Assembly (NCBI GenBank): GCA_021397835.1
Contig: JAJFZO010000344.1
Coordinates: 496,001 to 560,000 of the forward strand
Reading direction: 5' to 3'
DNA: 64,000 bases
From: Moringa oleifera
Lineage: Eukaryota; Streptophyta; Magnoliopsida; Brassicales; Moringaceae
In this document: in pieces, positions 8,667 through 20,380 of the stretch
How the letters are laid out: each line of letters starts with the position of its first letter
Position numbering within the stretch: the stretch's first letter is position 1
Notes under the pieces: model-generated
Seen by the model: the letters and a program-made list of their open reading frames with translations, nothing else
What the model was told of the DNA's origin: nothing
Database searches by the model: none
Made by a program: the position numbers and the translations under genes

Positions 8667-10478
8667 AATTCTCCTACACTTAAATAATGCTCGTCGTCAA
8701 GCATATAATAATTCAAGCTCATCATCTCGACTCACCATCATTTCTTCTTCTTCCTTTGCTTATCCAAAATATAACATATATATATATATATATATATATA
8801 TACTTTCATGCATTAAAATGTAAGATCATAAAAGAATTCTCATAAATAACATACATGATTAGTAATCACTTTAGTGATTTCATTGAATTTAAAATGCATA
8901 AGATCTAACACCCTCTCCTTAGATTCACTCATTCACTGGAAGTGTTTTGGGGAAATATTTCAATAAGCTCTCAAGTCAATACATAAAAAACTTTTACCAT
9001 AAGCTTGCTTTTATATCATGTCTCTTTTACCAATGAATGAATTAAAATGCAAAAATCTAAGAGTTTTAAAACGGGTTTAGGTAAGGTATGGTAAAAAGGT
9101 GGTTTTGGGTTAACGAAATTGAGGGAATCATAAAAAACTTTTTCACACAAAACTTTATGAAGTAATATCAAAAGATTGCTTCAGTCAAGTGCACATCCAA
9201 GTAATAAGAATTTATGCCCCATTTTCTTTTTTCTTAATCCTTTTTTTAAAGATTTCTTTTCTCTTTTTTTTTTTTCTCTTTTTTTTTTGAGATTTCTTTT
9301 CTCTTTTTTTTTTCTTTCAATCCTTCTCTTTTTTTTTTTTTTTAGATTTCTTTCTCTTTATTTTTAATATAACTTGGATCGTTGATTTCTAATATTTAGC
9401 AATCTTGCCTAAGATAAATGAAAGCTTCATGTGAATAAGCTCATATAATCCTTCAATTTAGGGTTCAAAAAAAAAAAAAAAGAAGAAGAATGGTTTATTA
9501 TGGCTTGTATCATGGTTAAATTCAAAAAAAAAGGTTAAGGCTCAAAGTTGGCTCTCTAGGGGTATATGAATATGGTAGGCTTTTTAAAGAAGGCTAAAGA
9601 TGTTAAAGAAAATAGTTTTGATCTAAATACCCTTATTGATTCAATGCATCTAATCCTTCAAAGGAATGATTCGACGTGTATAACAAAGCAAGTTCTAGAA
9701 AAATCAATTATGTATGACACACACAAAGAAGAAAATTAAGCATAATGCAATATATGCTCATTGGCCCAAAACTCACCAAAAAAGGTTATATGGGTTGGAT
9801 CTCATACAATTTTCAATTCAATATATAATCTAAAGCTACTAATCATAATACACAAATGAGAATTCAAAATCGATTTCGCGCACATGAAACTTTTTTTTTT
9901 TTTTTTGGAATAAGCATTGGAAGGATCTAGAACTCAGAAGAGAGAAATCATAAACACTAATTAAGTACCTGTCGGAGCAAAATTTTTCTTGGATTTTAAA
10001 TATTTTAGAAAAAATTAGCAAAAATAAAAACAAAAACCATGTTAAAGGCTTTCCCCCACACCTAGATCATACATTGTCCTCAATGTATTAAAAATAAATG
10101 CTCAAAATGATAAAAGAATAAGAGAAGTAGAAAACTCGTTGAATATATTAAGCATCATAGATACTTCATTTACTGCTGGGGAGATGCGAATGGTGGATCG
10201 AATTCCATCATTTTATAGAGTACTATCTGATCTATTTTCATTCTTAATGGCTGTTATCAGGCACATTCAAGTTGCTCATCATATTGCCCCTGAAAAGGTG
10301 TGATATGCTTTCAACCATCGATCTTATCTCCTTTTTTTAAAAAATAAAAAATCATAAAAATAAATTACTAAAGAAAAATAAAAAATTTGGGTTGCCTCCC
10401 AAAAAGTGCCTTTCTTTAACGTCTTTGGCTGGACGACGTGAAAAATTAAAACCAATCCCCAGCAATAGCGCCATGAAT
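8667..10478 (-). other. internal region 1 of the LTR element, non-coding
   Basis: 1812 bp with no retroviral domains. It holds a polypurine-tract complement (AATTCTCCTACACTT, 8667-8681), a TA microsatellite near 8774-8803, long T/CT-rich tracts at 9222-9357, and GGGTTGCCTCCCAAAAAGTG near 10389-10408, a short sequence I associate with this class of plant elements near the PBS. The longest open frames (about 64 codons) are low-complexity or antisense to the T-tract. Confidence 0.78.
8774..8803. repeat. TA dinucleotide microsatellite
   Basis: Alternating TA in internal region 1; the homologous run in internal region 2 (about 11796-11830) is longer. Confidence 0.9.
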
Positions 10479-11690
10479 TATTGGTTGTCGATACCAACAA
10501 ATTAAATTCTTAAATTTCTGCTCAAAAAATTGAACTTGTAATGTAGATGAGCAAGGTCGTTTCCATAAAGATTTGTTAGATTTATTCTTTGCAAAATAAA
10601 ATAAAAAAATAGGTTTGAGGGGTTAAAAGTAGATCAAATAAGAATAATAGGAAAAGAAAAATCAATATAATAAAGTATCCAATCAAATGAATAATTTCAG
10701 GTTTGATTTAGGAATTGATCATTGATGCAAAGATAAAAATTTTTTAATCTTCACTGAATTTGTTATGGTTGTTGGTACCACCTAACAACCTATTTTTCCT
10801 TACTTTTTTGATAACCAGGATACGATCTCTGATTATTTCTCTTATCAATAAATAACCCTAGATACGATCTTAGGATTTAATTTACCAATAGCATTAAGAA
10901 TTAGAAAAACTACCAATTATAGCCAATAAACAGATATGTAGGTTTATTTAAACTAGATTATATATCTTCATAACATAAATTGAAAACATCTTTTGCAATC
11001 AACTATGTTATTTGCTACTTATATCAGAACATTTAAACAATTATGGATTTAAAGTTCTAATTACTAATCTATTATTTTGATGATTAGACAAAGGGCCCTT
11101 TTTCTTGCAATCAACCAAAATAATATTTTCAATAGGCACAGAAGATACATAAACAATGAAGAAATCAAGAGCAAATAAAATCAGTTAGATCTCATAATTC
11201 TAAAGAATCAAACCCTCGATTATCTTTTGACCAGAAGAGATGTTTAGCAATCTGTGAAAAGAAAAAGACCTAAGAAAAGAGGAAGGTAAAAAAAAATAAA
11301 CTCTGGATGTCCTTTTGAAGGAACTACCTCCATTTTATGTAATAATCCTTAAACATAATAATCTATTTTAATTAGGACTTTTAAAGATAAATTAAGATAA
11401 AGATAAAATTTTACAACTACTTTTTAAATAAAAGATAAAGTCTTGGTTCGGTGAAATTCAAATGCTATTGAGTGTGCTAACACCTTATCCAAAAACATCT
11501 TCTAGTTCATCTACATCTCTTAGAATCCAACTTTTCATCTTTAAATAATGAATTTGAGTTCATCTTGGTTGATTTCCTTAATCCACCCAACTAAATACAA
11601 AATATAGTGAAAATCTAAGATTTAATCATTTATAACCAACAAAAACATGAGAAAATAAAACAATATATATGACTATTATCCATTCTATCA
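10479..11690 (-). repeat. LTR copy B
   Basis: 1212 bp between the two internal regions. Begins TATTGGTTGTCGATACC on the plus strand (first TG mutated to TA) and ends CATTCTATCA. Bordered on its low-coordinate side by a tRNA-Asp PBS relic at 10457-10473 and on its high side by a polypurine tract. Confidence 0.82.
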
Positions 11691-11791
11691 AATTTTCCCA
11701 CACTTAAGTAATGCTTGTCCTCAAGCATATAATAATTCAAGCTCATCATCTTGCCTCACCATCATTCCTTCTTCTTTCTTTGCTTATCCAA

Positions 11792-11832
<41 letters not shown>

Positions 11833-13495
11833 CATGCATTAAAATGTAAGATCATAAAAGAATTCTCATAAATAACATACATGATTAGTAATCACTTTAG
11901 TGATTTCATTGAACTTAAAATGCATAAGATCTAACACCCTCTCCTTAGATTCACTCATTCACTGGAAGTGTTTTGGGGAAATATTTCAATAAGCTCTCAA
12001 GTCAATACATAAAAAACTTTTACTATAAGCTTGCTTTTATATCATGTCTCTTTTACCACTGAATGAATTAAAATGCAAAAATCTAAGAGTTTTAAAACAG
12101 GTTTAGGTAAGGTATGGTAAAAAGGTGGTTTTGGGTTAACAGAATTGCAGGAATCATAAAAAACTTTTTCACACAAAACTTTATGAAGTAATATCAAAAG
12201 ATTGCTTCAGATAAGCGCACATCCAAGTAATAAGAATTTATGCCCCCTTTTTCTTTTTTCTTAATTCTTTTTGTTTTTAAGATTTCTTTTCTCTTTTTTT
12301 TCTCTTTTTTTTGAGATTTCTTTTCTCTTTTTTTTTCTTTCAATCCTTCTCTTTTTTTTTTTTTTTAGATTTCTTTCTCTTTATTTTTAATATAACTTGG
12401 ATCATTGATTTCTAATATTTAGCAATCTTGCCTAAGATAAATGAAAGCTTCATGTGAATAAGCTCATATAATCCTTCAATTTAGGGTTCCAAAAAAAAAA
12501 GAAGAAGAATGGTTTATTATGGCTTGTATCATGGTTAAATTCCAAAAAGAAGGTTAAGGCTCAAAGTTGGCTCTCTAGGGGTATATGAATATGGTAGGCT
12601 TTTTAAAGAAGGCTAAAGATGTTAAAGAAAATAGTTTTGATCTAAATACCCTTATTGATTCAATGCATCTAATCCTTCAAAGGAATGATTCGACGTGTAT
12701 AACAAAGCAAGTTCTAGAAAAATCAATTATGTATGACACACACAAAGAAGAAAATTAAGCATAATGCAATATATGCTCATTGGCCCAAAACTCACCAAAA
12801 AAGGTTATATGGGTTGGATCTCATACAATTTTCAATTCAATATATAATCTAAAGCTACTAATCATAATACACAAATGAGAATTCAAAATCGATTTCGCGC
12901 ACATGAAATTTTTTTTTTTTTTTCGGAATAAGCATTGGAAGGATCTAGAACTCAGAAGAGAGAAATCATAAACACTAATTAAGTACCTGTCGGAGCAAAA
13001 TTTTTCTTGGATTTTAAATATTTTAGAAAAAATTAGCAAAAATAAAAACAAAAACCATGTTAAAGGCTTTCCCCCACACCTAGATCATACATTGTCCTCA
13101 ATGTATTAAAAATAAATGCTCAAAATGATAAAAGAATAAGAGAAGTAGAAAACTCTCTGAATATATCGGCATCATAGAAACTTCATTTACTGCTGGAGAG
13201 ATGAGAATGGTGGATCGAATTCCATCATTTTATAGAGTACTACCTGATTTATTTTCATTCTTAATAGCTGTTGTCAGGTGCATTCAAGTTACTCATCATA
13301 TTGCCCTTGAAAAGGTATGATATGTTTTCAACCATCGATCTTATCTCTTTTTTTTTTGAAATACAAAATCATAAAAATAAATTACTAAAGAAAAATAAAA
13401 ATTTTGGGTTGCCTCCCAAAAAGTGTCTTTCTTTAACGTCTTTGGCCAGACGACACGAAAAATTAAAACCAATCCCCGGCAACGACGCCATAAAT
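11691..13495 (-). other. internal region 2 of the LTR element, non-coding
   Basis: 1805 bp, nearly identical to internal region 1, including the TA run (about 11796-11830), the T/CT tract (12248-12376) and a PBS complement CCCCGGCAACGACGCCA at 13474-13490, five bases from the LTR. The stretch 12390-13130 is especially close to 9370-10110, suggesting the unit duplicated after insertion. Confidence 0.78.
13474..13490 (-). other. tRNA-Asp primer binding site (complement)
   Basis: CCCCGGCAACGACGCCA equals the 3' end of plant tRNA-Asp (CCCCGGCAACGGCGCCA) with one G-to-A change; on the minus strand this is the PBS. The copy at 10457-10473 (CCCCAGCAATAGCGCCA) has three changes. Confidence 0.8.
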
Positions 13496-14694
13496 TGTTG
13501 GTTGTCGATACCAACAAATTAAATTCCTAAATTCTTGCTCAAAAAATTGAACTTGTAGCATAGATGAGCAAGGTCATTTCCACAAAAATTGGTTAGATTT
13601 ATTCTTTGCAAAATAAAATAAAAGAAAAGGGGGTTTGAGGAGTTAAAAGTAGATCAAATAAGAATAATAGGAAAAGAAAAATTAATGTAATAAAGTATCC
13701 AATCAAAGGAATAATTTCAGGTTTGATTTAGGAATTGATCATTGATGCAAAGATAAAAATCTTTTATTCTTCACTAAATTAGTTATGGTTGTTGGTACCA
13801 CCTAACAACCTATTTTTCATTACTTCTTTGATAATCAGGATACGATCTCTGATTATTTCTCTTACCAATAAATAACCCTAGATACGATCTTAGGATTTAA
13901 TTTTCCAATAGCATTAAGAATTAGAAAAACTACCAATTCTAGCCAATAAACACATATGTAGGTTTATTTAAACTAGATTATATATCTTTATAACATGAAT
14001 TGAAAACCTCTTTTGCAATCAACTATGTTAATTACTATTTATATTAGAACATTTAAACAATTACGGATTTAAAGTTCTAATTAGTAATCTATTATTTTGA
14101 TGATTAGACAAAGGGTCTTTTTTGTTGCAATCAACCAAAATAATATTTTCAATAGGCACAGAAGATAAATAAACAATGAAGAAATCAAGAACAAATAAAA
14201 TCAGTTAGATCTCATAATTATGAAGAATCAAACGCTTGATTATCTTTTGACCGGAAGAGATGCTTAGCAATCCATGAAAAGAAAAAGACCTAAGAAAAGA
14301 GGAAGGTAAAAAAAAATAAACTCTGGATGTCCCTTTGAAGGAACTACCTCCCCTTTATATAATAATCCTTAAATATAATAATTTATTTTAACTAGGACTC
14401 TTAAAGATAAAATTCTACAACTAGTTTTTAAATAAAAGATAAAGTCTTGGTTCGGTGAAATTTCAATGCTATTGGGTGTGCCAACACCTTATCCAAAGAC
14501 ATCTTTTAGTTCATCCACATCTCTTGGAATCCAACTTTTCATTTTTAAATAATGAATTTGAGTCCATCTTGGTTGATTTCCTTAATCCACCCTACTAAAT
14601 ACAAATTATAGTCAAAATGCAAGATTTAATAATTTATAACCAACAAAAACATGAGAAAATAAAGTAATATATATGAGTATTATGCATTCTATCA
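13496..14694 (-). repeat. LTR copy C
   Basis: 1199 bp, TGTTGGTTGTCGATACC to CATTCTATCA, then T-rich gene intron. A small deletion relative to A and B lies near 14405-14415 (AAGATAAATTAAGATA shortened). Confidence 0.82.
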
Positions 14695-14714
14695 CTTTTT
14701 TTTTTGCAAATTAG

Positions 14715-16738
14715 GACAAAAGCAATCCAGGACTATCCAAACCATGACTTTTTACTGTTGATTGCCTTGATGTTGCCACACATGGTTTAATTATTGTAAC
14801 TGATAATGGTATGGATATTGATGCATATAACCATACATTGCTTATGGATGTTCGCTTAAAGTTGAGTAGATTCATCTTACTGCATTTCTTGCTATTTTCT
14901 TTTTCTCTTTTCAGGAGATTTTGCTCAAAAACTTTCACATCTTTCCTTTAACTCACAGAAGGAGTAAAGTTTTACATGTTCTGTTATTTATTTGTAACTT
15001 GTTCTGTTTGACTGTCCAAGAAAAATTGTTTTTATGCTTTGCATTGAACATTAAACTTAGTAATATTTTCAAGGAAATAGTTAAGGAATTATTATCTTTT
15101 AGTTTAATTTTGATAGTGTAATAGATGTGTTACACCAATGGATTACCAGCTAAAACATTTTGGATATAATCAATTAGTTAGATTTTTAGCTGCCTATTGT
15201 GTTATAACTTGTAACTTCTAATGTTGATTATTGTTCTTTATCTTTCATTGGAGTATTATCGACAGTTTTCTTTATTTATTCTTATCATTTATTGTGATGA
15301 TATTGGAAGTTAGTTTAGCATCTCTGTTGACAATCTATGCTTTAACCTTATGAGTGGTAGATATATTGCAATGATTTGATGGTATTGTAAACAAGCAACA
15401 TTCAGTTACCATCAATGAAGGAACGATCATAAAGGGCAACCACTGCATTCCAGATTCTGTGAAGTTACTGCCTCACCAGCCCCATATACCAAGACCTCGC
15501 ATTCGTGTCGTGGTATATGTTATCTTTTCAGGTTTAGTTAAATTTCTTTATGCCTTTCACAATTCATTCTTTCTATCATACTTTGAATTTTATTTTTCTA
15601 TGTTATTGACGATAATGCCGAAGTTGCTTTTATCTTGAACTAGATTTTAAGTGACCTTTGCTTTTAATATTCAGTGCTGCTAATTATATTTGTTTACAGA
15701 ATGATGGTCTGGTTCACATTCGGATGAAGTGAAGGTTTTCATGTATATTAGAAATATGTATTGGAGTAATTTTTTTAGGTTTTAATGAGGAAATCTGTAA
15801 CTTCCATTCATGTTTCTAAATTTTTGAAAGTGTTATTTTATTGGAAACTAAATATAGGAACTGTTTTTATTTGTTTCTTGATTTTATTATATTGGAGGAT
15901 CGAACTATGCCTTGAGTAACATATAGGATCACAAAAGTTTCTCACATACTCTAAGTAATGTAACATCATAGAGAATTAGTGTGAAGATGCCTTCTACATT
16001 TAATAATGGTCTGAGAAGTGCCAATTACTTTATGGGTGATTTTGACCGTGGCCTAATTTGAACATTTCTAAAACCTTTTTTGGATAAGATGCAATAATTT
16101 GTGACTCCCATAAATCTTGTGTTACCTAGAATGAGATTGGATAGATAAGCCATTTAAATAGTGTTTTATGCTCAAGAGATTCTTTTCTATAATTCATATA
16201 ATTGATTTTACATTTTGCTATGTTGTGGATGCTTTTAGTTCACAAAAAGTTGTATATTGTATAGATAGAACACTAGATGTGAAGTTCAGGCCTAGGGTGC
16301 AATTCTTTTACCTTTCAGACCATTGGGTCCATATTTGTAACCTCATGAGTCTACTGATCCTTTACCTTCATTTTTGCCCTTATGAGGAAATGTAGACTCT
16401 TATTATGCAAAGAATGCACAAAACCACCAAAACCTTTTAGTCAACATTTCCTATTTACATGTTGTTCTTTTCATCTTTTATCAGCTACATGAGGCTGTCG
16501 GTGTTATGAACTAACTTTTATCTGCTTAAACTATGTTTTTTTTTTTTACAAGTTTCTGAAGGGAAGAACCATGAAGTTTGAGAGCTAAGTTTCCATTGGT
16601 TTGTTTGACTAGATATATGCTAGTTTCACTTAGATTTATCTATTGGTTATGTTATATTGAGGCTATTTACTGTTGTTGCAGATCCATGCCTTAAAGGATG
16701 TCCATATAAGCGGTTTTAGACTTCCATAAGATCTCTGG
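14715..16738 (+). pseudogene. SVR1: SVR1-like relic, 3' exon block (catalytic core to C-terminal part)
   Basis: Fourth relic: a T-rich tract and TTAG precede DKSNPGLSKP, then TGA (probably from CGA), then LFTV and LDVATHGLIIVTDNG; the family's GRLD catalytic motif is DCLD, with the Asp kept. Donor GTATGG at 14809. Fifth: VNKQHSVTINEGTII, GNHCIPDSVKLLP and IPRPRIRVVV are open up to a GTATAT donor at 15513. Sixth: NDGLVHIRMK fits the family's HEGRNHEVREL with one residue missing. Seventh: IHALKD, VHISGFRLP, then TAA where Ser is expected. The lesions are mostly single-base changes of C-to-T or G-to-A type. Confidence 0.82.
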
Positions 16739-19700
16739 TATCATTACATTACATTTTTTCTTTTTACGTTTAAACCAGAATCTAGTCTTTGTTTTTAATA
16801 TTTAGAGGAGACTTTTTGTGACCCGTGTGAGGATGGAAGGATAATCAAAAGAATTTTGCTTTTCTTAGTATGATTTTTCAACAATCTTTACCTTTGTCCT
16901 CTTATTTCTCTATGATCATATTTCCACCATTTAATTTCTATTTTTCTTTTTCAAAAGCATTTTGAAATGGATATAGATGAAAATAAGGATGTCTATGGTT
17001 ATGCAATCAAGCTTTAGTTTATCAAGAAGTGTGACCAATTCATGAATATTAATGGAACTCTAAAACCAAAGGTGACTTGTTACCAATCCATTGCCGCATT
17101 TTCTTTTTCATGAGTATACCAAAATAAGGTTTGAATTTATTACATCTAGATAAATATGTTTGAATTTTTCAAAACTAGATAAAACTGTTTTGAGTTTATC
17201 TAAAAAAGATAAAACAAATTTCTTGTATTTTAAAATGTCTCTTTTCTTATAATGTACAGAGGCAGCACAAAATTGGAAGGATTTATGTGTATCAATCTCT
17301 CCGACATGCATTTACTGATATATTTAGAATATGACTGCGACTCTAATGTCATCAGTGATTAACGCAGAGGTTTCCAACTGTCGGATAGTAGTACAACAAC
17401 ATATTGCCTTCTGGTTTATGCTGGAGTAATGGTAAGTCCTATTGATGGGAGCTAAGGACAAATTTAGTCCATGAATGTCATGACTACTTATATAATACTG
17501 GAATCCATACATGTGCTAGTAGAAGTATTCCTCTCATAACCTTACCGTTTTTTATGAACAAAGAGGTAATGTGATAAATGCAGTCTTCAAGCTCAATGAA
17601 TTAGCACTTGGACATGGGATCTTTGTGCTCAACGCTTTGCAAGAACACTTAATGAATTTATGTTATGGTTTGAATTTTTTTTTTTATTTTCTTTTTGTTG
17701 ATTGCATGTCTCTTATGTTTATTTTGTATTCCTTGCATCTTTTGGTCAAAGACTATTATGATATTGATATTGCCTTTGACAATATTGTACACTGTATATT
17801 TTTTTGATAAAGTTAGGGCATACTTGTTTTCTACAGGGGTAAAATGCATTAGGACTAGTAGTTATTCCTTGAGTATTACTTTTCTTTTTATTTTGTGTTA
17901 ATACCTTGTGACTTTCACTTATTATGTGAATCCTCCTTCTATAAATATGTTAGTACATGTTATGTTGTACAAAATATGAGTTATGGTTTAAAAAAAAGGA
18001 CATTAGTATTAAAGCAGTTTGGTCTTTGATGGTGAAGCTTTGTGATGCTTTTCATTGGCCATTATTATGTATAAATAGTATGCAATTATATATTTTCCTT
18101 TGAGGAGCTATTATTATTTATCATGATATCTCCAAACAACTGCAAATTATTGATTATGATATCTTCAAATAACCATAAAGTTTTTTCTCTTGTTTAGTTC
18201 ACTTTATAAACCTTTGGCCTTCCCTGTAGCATTGATTTCAAGGGCGATCCACAGATTTAAATCATGAAGCTAGAGCCTATCTTCTCCTCTAGTTCCCAAT
18301 GCTAATAACTCTTTTTTTGACCTGATAGAGATCTATGTTCATTTACAGTTTTATTTAATGGTTGTTGTCTAAAATGCATATTCATATGTTATTCTATAGC
18401 GAAGAAGTGAGACCACGTATGACTGGAGCAAAATTTTCACAGAGAAAGAGCTATGATAGTCAATGACTTTCAAGAAGACCTATTAGTTGTCAAAGCTTTT
18501 GTTTTCTTAATGTTTTGGTTAAACAAGATTATGTTGGTTAAATCTTTTGAGCAACATGAAGTTTTCTTGCTTGTTGTGTAAGTGAAGATTTATCTTCCTT
18601 TCTTTCACAAGTCCTTGCTTAGCATGATTTATTTAAAATATGCTAAAATGTGAATTTAGATTTGCATAATGATCTCTTTTTTGCTAGAATGAACTTGAAT
18701 CAAATGTTTATGTGAAAAAAAAGATCCATGTACGTATGACTTTATATCCTCTCATGAATGTGAAATGTAACACTCAATTTGATAAGAGACTGATAACAAC
18801 AGAAATGGCTATGGTTGACAAATTGTAAGATGCATTTCAGTTGAGATAGTTACATTATTATTACTAGGAACCCATGGTTGTCAATGTCTTTTGATTTGTA
18901 ATTAGATATAAATTGCCTTGTTTGATACTAGATTTTGACATATAACTATATGCATTTTTTTATTACAAGTATATTCCTAATTTCCTTTATTATTTGCATG
19001 AATTTTCAGCTTTATAACTTGCATGTTTATGACCATTTATTTTTGGGTTCCTTCTTGTAATCTAATTTTTATTAATATTCTTAAACTATTGTTTAACTTT
19101 TACCTTGTATTTTTATTTGACATACAATAGGGATGCACTTTGTGTATATAGACCTTGAAGTTGGAAATAGGCAGTCAAGTTTTGAAGATATGGAAACATG
19201 ATATAAGATAAACGTATGACTTTTTCATCAACAAGGCTGTCTTATCTTCACGTTTCGAGGACCCAGGAATTTAACATTTGTGTTTTGATAAAATGGGTGA
19301 ATTGGCTTATTGTAAAATTGAGTAACTTATTGGAATATTGTCAAAAGTTTTCTTGCCATATGGCCCTCTCCAACTTCACTTTGGGAGTACCATTCCATGC
19401 AAGTGACTAGTGTTATTGTTTTTCGTATTTTCATTTAGGTTACCATAAAGCATACTTTATTATCAAATAAACATCTTTATATATAAGTTCTTGTATAGCA
19501 TCTATGTTTCATGGTGATATTTGTGGGTGGATTACTGATAGTTTTCATCAATGCATTGGATGTAATTAATTAGGATTATGTTCTTCAAGTGTGTTTCTGA
19601 ATTTAAATTTCTCAAATTTTTTCCCTTACTAGCACCAAAAGTTGCAAAGTTGCACTTTGTCAGTTTTTGAAAATTGATTGATGGCGAATGATTCTCTCTA

Positions 19701-20380
19701 TTATGGTAGTTAGATAAATTAATATCAATGAATTTCTTTTTTGTTTTGAATAAATTAGAATCAAAAGAATAAATTAGTGACAATGAAGACTTTAGTCATG
19801 AATCCAATTACATAGGAAAGCCATGAGGTATAGATGTTGTAGCTCAAAATGTTGGGTAACTTAGAAAAGAAAAAGAAGACTTCTATTACAACTTAGATGA
19901 GTAGCTCTTGGCATTATTATGTCTATGAAAGCTTATGAGGAAAAGATGGAAGTCTTAGAGATGAAGCTCATATAATACTCTATCGCATCATTAGAACATT
20001 AAAAAAAGTAGCAGTGGCTCTATTGGTTGCATGCTTTGAACCACTGGAACTATCCTAATTTGCCAGCTGGTAATATCGTCGAGAGTGGGGATGTTGTAGA
20101 CAAGAAAAGCATGGAGTGGAAGGAATGAACATATTGTTCAATTGGAAACTGTCGGAGAGGAGATCAAACAAGACATCAATCAAAGGCAAAGTTTTGAAGT
20201 TAATTTCATCCCTCATGTTTCACAATAATTGTTTCTTATGATTTATTTGGTTTTAACTTCGTGTCCTATCTGGTTTTAGCTTTCATACACTGTTACCTAA
20301 TTCTCATGTTGATCAGTATATGTTGTTTTATATATATTAATGTAACAACATATGCACATTAAATTTGTTTATTAATTTGA
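16739..20380. other. AT-rich non-coding stretch, nothing recognised
   Basis: Both strands are full of stops and I recognise no protein family, RNA gene or element end. A final SVR1-like exon (expected GKHVELKQ-type end) was sought here and not found. Open frames of 60-80 codons (for example 17571-17807 and 19532-19783) have the composition of chance frames in AT-rich DNA. Confidence 0.5.

Larger units (their letters stand above)
7453..14694 (-). mobile_element. array of a non-autonomous LTR element: LTR-internal-LTR-internal-LTR
   Basis: About 2.4 copies of a 3.02 kb unit. Read on the minus strand each unit is an LTR of about 1.2 kb followed by a 1.8 kb internal region with no coding capacity. 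Next to the LTR is a primer binding site matching the 3' end of tRNA-Asp (TGG then a CGCC-rich 17-mer), as in Athila-type Ty3 elements, and at the other end a polypurine tract (AAGTGTGGGAAAATT) directly before TGATA of the next LTR. This is a large non-autonomous (LARD-like) element whose three-LTR form probably arose by unequal recombination. No matching 5 bp target duplication is seen (TTTG against CTTTT flanks). It lies in an intron of the SVR1-like relic, in opposite orientation. Confidence 0.85.
6826..16738 (+). pseudogene. SVR1: SVR1-like chloroplast pseudouridine synthase pseudogene (RsuA/RluB type)
   Basis: Seven exon relics in correct order and orientation match a plant RsuA/RluB-type pseudouridine synthase, as in Arabidopsis SVR1, a chloroplast rRNA-modifying enzyme needed for plastid ribosome maturation. 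Exon relics: 6826-6909 (S4 domain), 7067-7167, 7262-7331, 14715-14808 (catalytic region), about 15350-15512, about 15700-15735 and 16682-16738. Most have splice-like borders. The catalytic-site segment (expected GRLD) reads DCLD, a TGA lies just before it, and a TAA ends the last relic. The intron between the third and fourth relics holds the 7.2 kb LTR array. The 5' transit peptide region and the C-terminus were not found. Family call is strong; orthology to SVR1 is from memory of the family. Confidence 0.83.

Noticed and set aside
8774..8803. TA microsatellites as replication origins or promoters
   Set aside because: Simple repeats common in plant DNA; nothing ties them to such a role.
9176..9367. 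63-codon frame rich in Phe and Leu
   Set aside because: Encoded by T and CT tracts of the LTR element's internal region; low complexity.
9839..10033. Frame repeated at 12821-13051 with the same peptide
   Set aside because: The repetition reflects duplicated element DNA, and the frame contains the A/T homopolymer; no retroviral domain.
7448..14699. Target-site duplication of the LTR array
   Set aside because: Flanks ATTTG or TGTGT and CTTTT do not match; only partial T similarity.
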